A stretch of 15,538 bases of DNA, from contig JBEIHS010000088.1 in the NCBI GenBank assembly GCA_040381235.1, forward strand, positions 1 through 15,538. Reading direction: 5' to 3'. Source of the stretch: CAIXSC01 sp040381235 (GTDB lineage: Bacteria > Planctomycetota > Planctomycetia > Pirellulales > Pirellulaceae). Made by a program: the position numbers and the translations under genes. This document shows positions 1 to 6,420 of this stretch, piece after piece. Numbering within the stretch: position 1 is the first letter of the stretch; each line of letters begins with the position of its first letter. Under the pieces are notes generated by a model, which made no database searches, was not told where the DNA came from, and worked only from the letters and a program-made list of their open reading frames with translations.

Positions 1-1
1 C

Positions 2-217
2 GATCGGCAGCCGCTGCGTTTGCGGTTTGTGCGGGTCGAGCCCTTCGTGCAGCCCAAACGTTGGCTCACGAGCGACAACACGGAGCGCGTCGACACTCGG
101 GTGCTGCAGGTGATTTACGCCGTGGAATCCCCGCCCCGACATCTGTTCGTGGGCCAAACCCTCGACGTGTTCCTGGAGCTCACCCCGTCCCCGGGCCAGG
201 AGCGGCCCGAACCATGA
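2..217 (+). CDS. HlyD-family membrane-fusion (adaptor) protein, C-terminal fragment
   Basis: This is the last 71 codons of a gene whose 5' part lies outside the window; the frame is open from base 2 to a TGA at 215-217. The text around RVDTRVLQVIYAVE, followed by a glycine-containing LFVGQTLDVFLEL segment, matches the C-terminal beta domain of periplasmic adaptor proteins of the HlyD/RND type. There a barrel strand reports results as V-x-V and the 'G-x-x-V-D-V' stretch precedes a short tail. Such proteins link an inner-membrane exporter (ABC or RND) to the outer membrane. The family call is from pattern recognition on a short fragment; partner and substrate cannot be seen. The tail after the fold is short and rich in Pro and Glu. 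Confidence 0.6.
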   Translation, partial: DRQPLRLRFVRVEPFVQPKRWLTSDNTERVDTRVLQVIYAVESPPRHLFVGQTLDVFLELTPSPGQERPEP

Positions 218-267
218 AGCGTTCGCCGCCGTTTCCAGATTAGCGCAAGATGGCAACCCGAACGCCA

Positions 268-416
268 GCGAGCGCAGCGGGAGACCGTTAGCGCGGCTTG
301 AGCCGGCGAGCATGCCTTGAGCCGGTTAGCGCTGCCCTCGCCGGCGAGCATGCCTTGAGCCGGCGAGCGCTGCCCTCGCCGGCGAGCATGCCTTGAGCCG
401 GCGAGCGCAGCGGGAG
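268..416. repeat. 38-bp direct repeats flanked by a 16-bp repeat
   Basis: A 23-bp core, CCGGCGAG-CATGCCTTGAGCCGG, begins at 303, 341 and 379, giving an exact 38-bp period over three units. The spacer of the last two units reads GCGCTGCCCTCG. The array is bracketed by two identical 16-mers, GCGAGCGCAGCGGGAG, at 268-283 and 401-416. It fills most of the gap between two convergent genes (stops at 217 and 499). No gene is seen in 218-498; short open frames here have no family resemblance and arise from the repeat. Confidence 0.8.
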
Positions 417-439
417 TCAGCGAGCGCCGGCGCGGGCAG

Positions 440-458
440 CGGGAGCCGGAGGCTCCCG
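440..458 (-). terminator. GC-rich hairpin 3' of the Nramp-like gene
   Basis: CGGGAGCC and GGCTCCCG form a perfect 8-bp stem around a 3-nt GGA loop, 41 nt beyond the stop of the minus-strand transporter gene. There is no T-run on either side, so this may be a REP-like palindrome or a weak bidirectional terminator between convergent genes rather than a classical intrinsic terminator. The palindrome is certain; its role is inferred. Confidence 0.35.
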
Positions 459-498
459 CCGCGGCGAGTCCACCTGCCGGTCAGGCCGACCAACACGA

Positions 499-2310
499 TC
501 ACTTGGCCTGGAGGAAGGGCTGCAATGTCGATATCAGTCCCAGCATCGTGAAATAGCAGCCGGCCAACACCAAACCGATGCGGACCGCGATGTTCGGCCT
601 CAGTTGCGGCGGCAGGAGCGTCGTGTTGACCCTCAGCGTGTGCCAAGCGCTGAAGCCGAGCGCGAAATTGTAGCCGGTCGTCGCCAGTTCAAAGACGCGG
701 CCCGGCTTGATGCCGACCCAGATCACGACCATTCCCGACAGACAGAAGGCGACGAGCACGGCGAAGTAAACGTAACGGATGTAGCTGACGTCCAGTTTTC
801 GCAGTTGCGCGCTGCCGGTCCACGCGACATCGACCCATCGACGGACGAAGCCGTCCATGGTCGAGATCATGCTGGTCACCAGCACCAAAAAGCCGCAAAC
901 CAAGGTCGCTTGCTTGAAGACCGTCGCCGCCGTCGGACCGGCGACCCAAGGCTTCAACACCCGAGTCGATGCGAGGACTTCCTTGGGCGGATCGGCGACG
1001 ACATTGGCGACTCCGCCCGAAGTCAACGCCGCCACTTTCGATTTGTCGACTTCCGTGCCGCGGGTGATAAAGCCAACCGACAAGATGCTCGGCAACGCCA
1101 CGCCGATGAAACAGGCGTTCATCCAGACGAACAGCTGGTCGCGGGTGATGTGCTGGTACCACTGTTTCCAACGCGGCAGCGACGCGTCGTTGACTTCGAA
1201 CACCGAGCCTTCGTGGGAGAGCGTGACGCCATGGCCGCCGACCACGCTGGGAATCGCGCCGACGTGGTACCCCATACCCCAGCCTTGGTCGCGCGTGAAA
1301 TTGCTGATCGGCGTGTTGGTCAGCCCGCCGTTGCCGGCGATCGCCGCCAAGCCGGCGATGAACGCGACCAGTCTCAAATCGATGTTGGGAAGCCGGCCTT
1401 CGGTGAACAGCGTCGTGAAGATGTTCTCCACGTTCGCCCCGTCGCGTTTGCCATCGCCATCGATGTCGTCGAACTTGATCTCGCGTCCCTGGGCATCCTT
1501 CGCGTAAGCGTCGGGTTGGCCATCGTTGTTGGTGTCGACGGTCAACTTCGACTCCGGTTCCACGACATCAAGCCGGCCGTCGCCGTCGAAGTCCTCGCCC
1601 GGGTCGAGCGTCCCGTTGCCATTGCGGTCCTCGTCCAACCGGACTGGCACGTTGCCGAACTGGAACAGGCCGCTGGCGATTTCCACCCAATGCTTCGGCT
1701 GCGAAAACAAAACGCCGACGACCAACAGAAATCCGAACACCGTTATCAGCTTGATCGACATGACGACCTTGAGCGAGTTGTACACTTTGCCGCCAACGAC
1801 GAGCGGCAGGGCGATCGACAAGTAGATCAGCGAAGAAACCGTGCGATGGATCCACTTGTGAACGCCATCCGGGTCGAAATCAGTGATGAATATCGATTCG
1901 ATGGCGACGGCCGCGTTGACAACCAGGTAGGGAAACAGCGAGCCCCAGTCGAGCAACAGGTAGAAAACCAACCAGAACATCGGGTGGGGCGGCACGCGGA
2001 ACTTGCCCGTGAAAATCGGCTCGCCGCAGTACAGCGTGTAGCGGCAGATTTCCACGTTGTAGAGCACTTGGAACAGGATGCTGACGGTGGCGACCCAGAG
2101 CATCGCGCCGCCGTACTGGGCCGTGACGGCCGGCCCCGCCAGCCATTCGCCGCCGCCCACCGCCGCCGCGCCCATGACAAGCCCCGGGCCGATCATCCCC
2201 ATCCAATTCCGCCAGGTGAAAAACGGCGCTGGAGGCAATTCGTTCGTCGACCACCGCGGCATCACGGGCGAGCCGGGATGGGGCGACTGGAAGCTAGGTG
2301 AGTTCGCCAT
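499..2310 (-). CDS. Nramp-like polytopic membrane transporter with an EF-hand insert
   Basis: 603 residues from the ATG at 2310, chosen because an AAAGG lies about 10 nt upstream and because a good promoter (2432-2460) overlaps the next upstream ATG at 2433. About eleven hydrophobic segments are visible. The first contains GPGLVMGAAAVGGGEW (about residues 42-56), the place where Nramp transporters carry GPG...DPGN. The metal-binding DPGN is not present; it reads GGGEW here (Glu55). A second signature, GYHVGAIPSVVGGHG (about 348-362), follows the sixth segment. Between the fifth (about 178-203) and sixth (about 312-329) segments is a hydrophilic loop of about 108 residues holding four EF-hand-like loops (separate entry). 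Nramp proteins use the LeuT fold with N-terminus inside, which would put this loop outside the cytoplasm. A metal or other cation/solute importer is likely, but without the DPGN site the substrate cannot be assigned. The gene is divergent from the Asn-synthase-like gene. Confidence 0.75.
   Translation of the reverse strand: MANSPSFQSPHPGSPVMPRWSTNELPPAPFFTWRNWMGMIGPGLVMGAAAVGGGEWLAGPAVTAQYGGAMLWVATVSILFQVLYNVEICRYTLYCGEPIFTGKFRVPPHPMFWLVFYLLLDWGSLFPYLVVNAAVAIESIFITDFDPDGVHKWIHRTVSSLIYLSIALPLVVGGKVYNSLKVVMSIKLITVFGFLLVVGVLFSQPKHWVEIASGLFQFGNVPVRLDEDRNGNGTLDPGEDFDGDGRLDVVEPESKLTVDTNNDGQPDAYAKDAQGREIKFDDIDGDGKRDGANVENIFTTLFTEGRLPNIDLRLVAFIAGLAAIAGNGGLTNTPISNFTRDQGWGMGYHVGAIPSVVGGHGVTLSHEGSVFEVNDASLPRWKQWYQHITRDQLFVWMNACFIGVALPSILSVGFITRGTEVDKSKVAALTSGGVANVVADPPKEVLASTRVLKPWVAGPTAATVFKQATLVCGFLVLVTSMISTMDGFVRRWVDVAWTGSAQLRKLDVSYIRYVYFAVLVAFCLSGMVVIWVGIKPGRVFELATTGYNFALGFSAWHTLRVNTTLLPPQLRPNIAVRIGLVLAGCYFTMLGLISTLQPFLQAK
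1432..1635 (-). other. Four EF-hand-like calcium loops within the transporter
   Basis: Residues 226-293 of the Nramp-like protein hold four DxDxDG-type loops. Loop 1, DRNGNGTLDPGE (228-239), and loop 2, DFDGDGRLDVVE (240-251), have all canonical EF-hand ligands: positions 1, 3, 5, 9 and Glu at 12, with Gly at 6. Loop 3, DTNNDGQPD at 259, and loop 4, DIDGDGKRD at 282, keep 1, 3, 5, 6 and 9 but lack Glu12, as in dockerin or thrombospondin-type-3 repeats. The motifs are seen directly. Calcium binding and an extracytoplasmic position are inferred from the motif and from Nramp topology. Confidence 0.8.
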
Positions 2311-2327
2311 GGAACGCTGGCCTTTGC

Positions 2328-2355
2328 GGGAACAGGGATCGGGGAACGGGGAACG
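2328..2355. repeat. Heptanucleotide tandem array (GGGAACG type, 4 units)
   Basis: Four consecutive 7-mers: GGGAACA, GGGATCG, GGGAACG, GGGAACG. The array lies 18-45 bp upstream of the transporter start, so it would be in the 5' leader of that mRNA if the promoter at 2432-2460 is used. Confidence 0.7.
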
Positions 2356-2431
2356 AAGGACTGAAATCCGGCCAGCGACCGACGCTAGGGGCGGATCGCC
2401 AACCAGCGATCGCGGTCCGAACCGGCCCGCC

Positions 2432-2460
2432 ATGATGCGTCACCGCGCCGCCCCGGTCAA
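2432..2460 (-). promoter_or_regulatory. Sigma70-like promoter for the Nramp-like gene
   Basis: On the minus strand TTGACC (2455-2460, 5 of 6 to consensus) and CATCAT (2432-2437, 4 of 6) are 17 nt apart. Transcription would begin near 2425, giving a leader of roughly 115 nt that contains the heptad array. The -10 box overlaps the ATG at 2433, so that upstream start could not be translated from this transcript, which supports the start at 2310. Confidence 0.45.
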
Positions 2461-2556
2461 TCCAGCGGTCAGCCGACCGTCGCAGTCCGCCGTCGTTTTC
2501 CACACGCGCCGGCGGAACACCCGGTCCACTCGGCAGCGAACAGTTCCGCGGATTGC

Positions 2557-2562
2557 TACAAT
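2557..2562 (+). promoter_or_regulatory. -10-like box at leaderless spacing before the Asn-synthase-like gene
   Basis: TACAAT (5 of 6 to TATAAT) ends 7 nt before the ATG at 2570, so transcription would begin at or next to the start codon. No Shine-Dalgarno site is visible before this ATG and no convincing -35 box lies 16-18 nt upstream. A leaderless mRNA is a reasonable reading but unproven. Confidence 0.3.
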
Positions 2563-2569
2563 CGCTCGC

Positions 2570-3898
2570 ATGCACACATACCATCCTGTCGAGCGGCTGG
2601 TGAACTTGGTCGATCCGGCCGGCAATGTGCTCTTGAACATTTCCGCCGAGCAGGCGGTCGAGGCGGTGGCGTCGGGGGACGTCGATCGCGTACGGCACAT
2701 CGATGGCCAGTTCGCGATCGTCGCCAAGCGCGGCCATACCATCCGGATGGCGCGCTCGATCGGGCGGCCGCTGCGGTACTTCCTCGCCAAGCAAGCGTCC
2801 GGTCCGCTGCTCGTGGTCGCCGAGCGGCTGGACGAATTGCAAGCGTTCTTGGCCCGCGAGGGGCTGGGCGACCAGTTCCATCCGTCTTACTCGCGCATGG
2901 TCCCCGCGCACCACCTCGTGGAAATCGCGTTGCTCGGCTGTCCCGATCCGAACCCGGTCTATACGCGATTCTTCGCGCCGCGCCGCAACCGCTGGCCGGC
3001 GGACCTGGACACGATCGGCGCCGCCTACATCGGGACGCTCGCCGAGGAATGCCGGCGGTGGCTGGAAACGATCGACCGCCGCGAACCGATCGGCGTGCTC
3101 TTCTCCGGCGGAGTTGACAGCGGCGCGCTGCTCGCCGTGCTCCACCACGTCCTGCTCGAACTGGGCCAATCGCCGGCCCGGCTGAAGGCGTTCACGCTCA
3201 GCGTCGACGGCAGCGGAGCGGACGCCGAGCAAGCTTGGCGGTTCGTCCAGCAACTGGATATCGAATGGGTGCTGGAAGTCATCGACGTGCCGCGCAGCGA
3301 ACTCGACTTCCGCCGCGCCATCCAGGTCATCGAAGATTACAAGCCGCTCGACGTGCAAGCGGCGACCATGGGATTGGCCTTGTGCCGGGGCATCCGCGCC
3401 CGTTATCCCGAGTGGCGGTTCCTGGTCGATGGCGACGGCGGCGACGAGAACTTGAAGGACTATCCGATCGAAGACAATCCGGAACTGACGATCCGCAGCG
3501 TCCTGAACAACCTGATGCTGTACCAGGAAGGCTGGGGCGTGCAGGCAATCAAACATTCGCTTGTCTACTCCGGCGGCCAGAGCCGCGGGCACGTGCGGAG
3601 CTACGCGCCGGCCCGCCACTGCGGCTTCACCGGTTTCAGCCCATTCGCGTTGCCCAATGTGATCGACGTCGCCGAGGGTATTCCGTTCATCGAATTGACG
3701 CAGTGGAACCATGACCGTCTGTACGCGCTCAAGGGGCAGATCGTCCGCCGGGGCGTGGAGCAAGTCACCGGGTTGACGATGCCCGTGTTTCCCAAGCGAC
3801 GGTTCCAACGCGGCGCGGCGGCCGATGAAGCTTTCCAGGACCTGTTCCCCCGGCCCGAGGCGGCGTACCGCGCCGCGTTCAGCCGGCTGTTCCCTTAA
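2570..3898 (+). CDS. Asparagine-synthase-like ATP-pyrophosphatase lacking the glutaminase cysteine
   Basis: 442 residues. The second half carries the AsnB synthetase signature: the PP-loop SGGVDS (179-184) for ATP, a GDGGDEN motif (288-294) where AsnB has SGEGADELFGGY, and a C-terminal GFTGFSPF ... ALKGQIVRRGV ... KRRFQRG stretch where AsnB has GLEARVPFLD and its Lys/Arg cluster. The first 110 residues resemble a degenerate class-II glutamine amidotransferase domain (HIDGQFAIVAKRG at 43-55, ARSIGRPLRY at 61-70). The protein begins MHTYHPV, so there is no N-terminal nucleophile Cys. It should therefore adenylate a carboxylate and condense it with ammonia or an amine without using glutamine, as beta-lactam synthetases and lasso cyclases do. 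True product unknown. At 442 residues it is shorter than AsnB (about 550-630). Pyruvate kinase follows 106 nt downstream on the same strand. The gene start is the weakest point, as no ribosome site is visible. Confidence 0.7.
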   Translation: MHTYHPVERLVNLVDPAGNVLLNISAEQAVEAVASGDVDRVRHIDGQFAIVAKRGHTIRMARSIGRPLRYFLAKQASGPLLVVAERLDELQAFLAREGLGDQFHPSYSRMVPAHHLVEIALLGCPDPNPVYTRFFAPRRNRWPADLDTIGAAYIGTLAEECRRWLETIDRREPIGVLFSGGVDSGALLAVLHHVLLELGQSPARLKAFTLSVDGSGADAEQAWRFVQQLDIEWVLEVIDVPRSELDFRRAIQVIEDYKPLDVQAATMGLALCRGIRARYPEWRFLVDGDGGDENLKDYPIEDNPELTIRSVLNNLMLYQEGWGVQAIKHSLVYSGGQSRGHVRSYAPARHCGFTGFSPFALPNVIDVAEGIPFIELTQWNHDRLYALKGQIVRRGVEQVTGLTMPVFPKRRFQRGAAADEAFQDLFPRPEAAYRAAFSRLFP

Positions 3899-3940
3899 CT
3901 TCGCGTTGCGGGAGGCGGCCCCGCGCAGCGGCTGGCTGCG

Positions 3941-3961
3941 GAGCGTGTCACGACACGGCTC
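3941..3961 (+). other. Hairpin between the Asn-synthase-like gene and pyruvate kinase
   Basis: GAGC-GTGTC and GACAC-(G)-GCTC pair around an AC loop, about 9 bp with one bulge. No T-run follows. It could slow transcription or stabilise an mRNA end between the two co-directional genes. Role unknown. Confidence 0.35.
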
Positions 3962-4004
3962 CCGGCCACGCCGGTCCCGTTCGTCTCAACCAAGGATGAT
4001 GCGC

Positions 4005-5483
4005 ATGAATGCCAAATCGAACTATCCCGATCTTTCGTCGGCGACCGCCGCTTCCCGCCTGACGAGTTCGCGGACCAAAATCGTGGCGACGGTCGGGCCG
4101 GCATGCCGGTCGCCCGAGCAGTTACGCGAACTAATCTTGGCGGGCGTCAATGTCTTCCGCCTGAACATGGCCCATGGCGGTCCGGAAAAGCAGGCGCCGG
4201 TTGTCGCCGACATCCGCGCGGTTAGCCAAACGCTCGGCCGACCCGTCGGCATCCTCGTCGATTTGGCCGGCCCGAAAATCCGACTCGGCGAACTGGCCGA
4301 GGATCCATTGCGGTGCGAAACGGGAAGCGAACTGACGTTCGTCCGCGGCGACCGGTCCGACGCGCCGACACGACTGGTGAGCAACTACGCTCGGCTGATC
4401 GACGAACTGCGGGTGGGCGACACCGTCATGCTGGCCGACGGCACCGTCGGACTCGAAGTGGTTTCCAAAACGGTCAGCTCGGCGGTCTGCCGCGTCACCG
4501 CCGGCGGGTCGATCCGCAGCCGGCAGGGAATCAATCTGCCGGGCGTCGCGCTCAGCGTGCCGGCGATGACCGGCGAGGATGTGGCCAACGCCGATTGGGC
4601 GTCCAGCCAGGAAATCGACTTCATCAGCCTCAGTTTCGTCCGCTCGCCCGATGAAATCCGCGCCCTGAAGGTGATGATGGCCGCCCGCGGCTCGACCGCC
4701 CTGGTCATCGCCAAAATCGAAAAACGCGAAGCGCTCGAGCGGCTCGACGACATCGTCGCCGCCAGCGATGGCGTAATGGTCGCCCGAGGCGACCTGGGCG
4801 TGGAAATCGATATCGCCGAAACGGCGGTTGCTCAGAAGCGGATCATCCGCGCCTGCCAGCGATTCGCCAAGCCGGTGATTGTCGCCACCCAAATGCTCGA
4901 CAGCATGCATCGCGCGTCGCGGCCAACGCGGGCGGAGGTCAGCGACGTGGCGAACGCTATCCTGGACGGCGCCGACGCCTGCATGTTGTCCGGCGAAACG
5001 GCGATCGGCGACCACCCGCGGGAAGCGGTCGCCATGATGAGCCGCATTATGCGGGCGACAGAGCGGATGCTGGGGGACCGCCCGTCGACTCCGCCGCCGC
5101 TGGCCGAACATTCGGGAGTGACCGCCGTCACGGCGGCCGTCGTGTCCGGCGCCGTGGCAATCGCCGACCAGCTCCACGCGAAGCTCATGGTTGTCGCGAC
5201 ACGCTCGGGCGGCACGGCTCGCGTGCTTTCCAAACACCGCATCCGCACGCCAATCGTCGGCGTGAGCGACAACGAGGCGGCGCTGCGCCGCATGGCGTTG
5301 TTCTGGGGGTTTGTGCCCGTGCCCGGCGCGCCGACGCATCATGGCCCGCAACTGCGGGAATTCATGGCCGCCTGGGCAACCCGCGAAGCGGGCCTGGTCC
5401 GCGGCGACAACATCGTCTACATCACCGGCTCGGAAATGGTCCCGACCGCAAAGAACCTCGTCGTCGTCCACGAAATCGAATGA
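4005..5483 (+). CDS. pyk: Pyruvate kinase, predicted K+-independent type
   Basis: 492 residues. The ATG at 4005 is preceded by AAGG at 3992-3995 with 9 nt spacing; ATGs at 3996 and 3999 in the same frame are too close to that site. It catalyses the last glycolytic step, PEP + ADP to pyruvate + ATP. Landmarks: TKIVATVGPA (24-33), FRLNMAHG (51-58), VDLAGPKIR (85-93), a B-domain lid (about 97-185), AKIEK (236-240) with the catalytic Lys237 and metal-ligand Glu239, ARGDLG (260-265), ATQMLDSM (294-301), RPTRAEVSDVANA (306-318), CMLSGET (326-332) and a C-terminal domain from about 355. Residues that bind K+ in the muscle enzyme are changed: Ser to Ala56 and Thr to Leu87. Lys91 replaces the Glu (Glu117 in rabbit numbering) of K+-dependent enzymes. 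Lys at this site marks the K+-independent clade. A hydrophilic N-terminal extension of about 22 residues precedes the barrel. Confidence 0.95.
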   Translation: MNAKSNYPDLSSATAASRLTSSRTKIVATVGPACRSPEQLRELILAGVNVFRLNMAHGGPEKQAPVVADIRAVSQTLGRPVGILVDLAGPKIRLGELAEDPLRCETGSELTFVRGDRSDAPTRLVSNYARLIDELRVGDTVMLADGTVGLEVVSKTVSSAVCRVTAGGSIRSRQGINLPGVALSVPAMTGEDVANADWASSQEIDFISLSFVRSPDEIRALKVMMAARGSTALVIAKIEKREALERLDDIVAASDGVMVARGDLGVEIDIAETAVAQKRIIRACQRFAKPVIVATQMLDSMHRASRPTRAEVSDVANAILDGADACMLSGETAIGDHPREAVAMMSRIMRATERMLGDRPSTPPPLAEHSGVTAVTAAVVSGAVAIADQLHAKLMVVATRSGGTARVLSKHRIRTPIVGVSDNEAALRRMALFWGFVPVPGAPTHHGPQLREFMAAWATREAGLVRGDNIVYITGSEMVPTAKNLVVVHEIE

Positions 5484-5488
5484 ATAGA

Positions 5489-5586
5489 GGCTGGAGGCTG
5501 GAGGCTGATGGCTGAAGGCTGGAGGCTGGAGGGTGGAGGCTGGAGGCTGGAGGCGGAAGGCGGAAGGCGGAAGGCGGAAGGCGGAA
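5489..5586. repeat. Heptanucleotide tandem array (GGCTGGA / GGCGGAA, 14 units)
   Basis: Fourteen uninterrupted 7-mers begin 5 nt after the pyruvate kinase stop codon. Units 1-9 are GGCTGGA or one-base variants (GGCTGAT, GGCTGAA, GGGTGGA). Units 10-14 are perfect GGCGGAA. The change from one unit type to the other within the array suggests stepwise amplification from the edge. The array is purine-rich on the + strand. Confidence 0.9.
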
Positions 5587-5690
5587 GCATTGGTGACCGA
5601 GTTCAACGGTAGCGCCGCGCACAACGTGAACGCCGCGACGCAATCCACGCCACTGCACTCTCCCCGCCTCAACAAGAACCGCGCCACCTC

Positions 5691-5776
5691 TGAAAACTGA
5701 AAACTGAAAAATCTCACTCCTCACTCCTCACTCCTCACTCCTCACTCCTCACTCCTCACTCTTCACCCCTTACTCC
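5691..5776. repeat. Two adjoining heptanucleotide arrays (TGAAAAC and TCACTCC)
   Basis: TGAAAAC, TGAAAAC, TGAAAAA (5691-5711) is followed after 2 nt by six perfect TCACTCC units (5714-5755) and then TCACTCT, TCACCCC and TTACTCC (5756-5776). The last two units overlap the 3' end of the minus-strand DUF1648 gene and encode its last four residues and stop codon. The stretch 5587-5690 between the arrays shows no gene. Confidence 0.9.
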
Positions 5777-6272
5777 TCGGTTTCCGGAACCGCCAGAGGA
5801 TACGAGCGACTAGGGTCAGGACGACCGTCAAGTAGACGCCGAGCAACGCCAACATCGCGTGGGTGGCGAGCGGTCCGCCGGCGATGTTGGCTTCGAACGA
5901 CAGATGGCTGACGGCCGCCATAAACCACGCAACCGCCAGCGCGATGCCGGCCAATTCGCGATGGACGAAGGCGAGCGACTCGCGGCGGCGTTGTGGGGCG
6001 AGCCAATACTCGCGGTTAGGAAGATTGATCAGCGAAATCGGCAGCCAGTTCGTTAGCGCCGTGATGGCGACGAGGAACCAGGGGACGATGAGCTGGATGG
6101 AGAGCAGCAAGGCGGTGGCGGCCGGCTTCGCCATCCAGTCGTCGGCGGTGCCGTCCCAATTGAAATGGGTGGCCACTCGGTCGGGCAGACGGGGCCAGTA
6201 CCAAGCGTGTTGCGCCGCCGCCGCGGCGCTGGTGGCAGCCAACGCGGCAAGCAGCGAGTAGCGCGATGGCAT
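5763..6272 (-). CDS. DUF1648-domain integral membrane protein
   Basis: 169 residues from the ATG at 6272, preceded by GGAG with 8 nt spacing. The first hydrophobic segment (about 5-24) is followed by LPDRVATHFNWDGTADDWM (30-48), the hallmark of DUF1648: a Pro-rich turn, then a THFN-type strand and a G-x-x-D-x-W pattern. This domain also occurs at the N-terminus of SdpI-like proteins. Three more membrane segments lie at about 52-76, 108-128 and 137-161, so four in all, with a NLPNREYWLAP motif in the loop between the second and third. Function unknown; the family is often called a predicted membrane protein, and an SdpI-like immunity role cannot be inferred from the domain alone. The C-terminus is basic (RFRKPRSKG), and its final codons are made by a heptad repeat. 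Divergent from the YceI gene. Confidence 0.7.
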   Translation of the reverse strand: MPSRYSLLAALAATSAAAAAQHAWYWPRLPDRVATHFNWDGTADDWMAKPAATALLLSIQLIVPWFLVAITALTNWLPISLINLPNREYWLAPQRRRESLAFVHRELAGIALAVAWFMAAVSHLSFEANIAGGPLATHAMLALLGVYLTVVLTLVARILWRFRKPRSKG

Positions 6273-6310
6273 GGGAAAAGCTCCAGACGGTATCCGACCG
6301 TCGACGGGGA

Positions 6311-6340
6311 TTGTACCGCGCGTCGGCGCCGCCATACGAT
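6311..6340 (+). promoter_or_regulatory. Weak promoter candidate for the YceI gene
   Basis: TTGTAC (6311-6316) and TACGAT (6335-6340) are 18 nt apart in the 148-bp divergent gap. The match is only 3 of 6 and 4 of 6, so this is a guess guided by position; it would give a leader of about 75 nt. Confidence 0.2.
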
Positions 6341-6420
6341 GAGCGGCCAAACAGCGACGGACCGCGACGGCGAGCGTCCGGGCCGCTGTTCATCGTTCCC
6401 TGTTGGCAAAGGACGGATGA

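Noticed and set aside
268..416. CRISPR array in the 38-bp repeats
   Set aside because: Spacers are identical or shorter than 16 bp, so this is a plain tandem repeat.
604..2301. Long + strand open frame (565 codons) opposite the Nramp-like gene
   Set aside because: Arg/Asp/His-rich text with no hydrophobic pattern or family motif; typical antisense shadow of a high-GC gene whose minus-strand product is clearly recognisable.
2310..2433. Upstream ATG at 2433 as start of the Nramp-like gene
   Set aside because: The extra 41 residues are Arg/Pro/Ser-rich with no family likeness, partly encoded by the heptad array, and the ATG overlaps a good -10 box.
2294..3808. Minus-strand open frame opposite the Asn-synthase-like gene
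   Set aside because: The + strand carries the PP-loop and other AsnB motifs; the minus translation has no recognisable motif and no start context.
2570..3898. Lasso peptide cyclase
   Set aside because: The AsnB-like fold fits, but no B-type protease, RRE protein, ABC exporter or short precursor ORF lies nearby.
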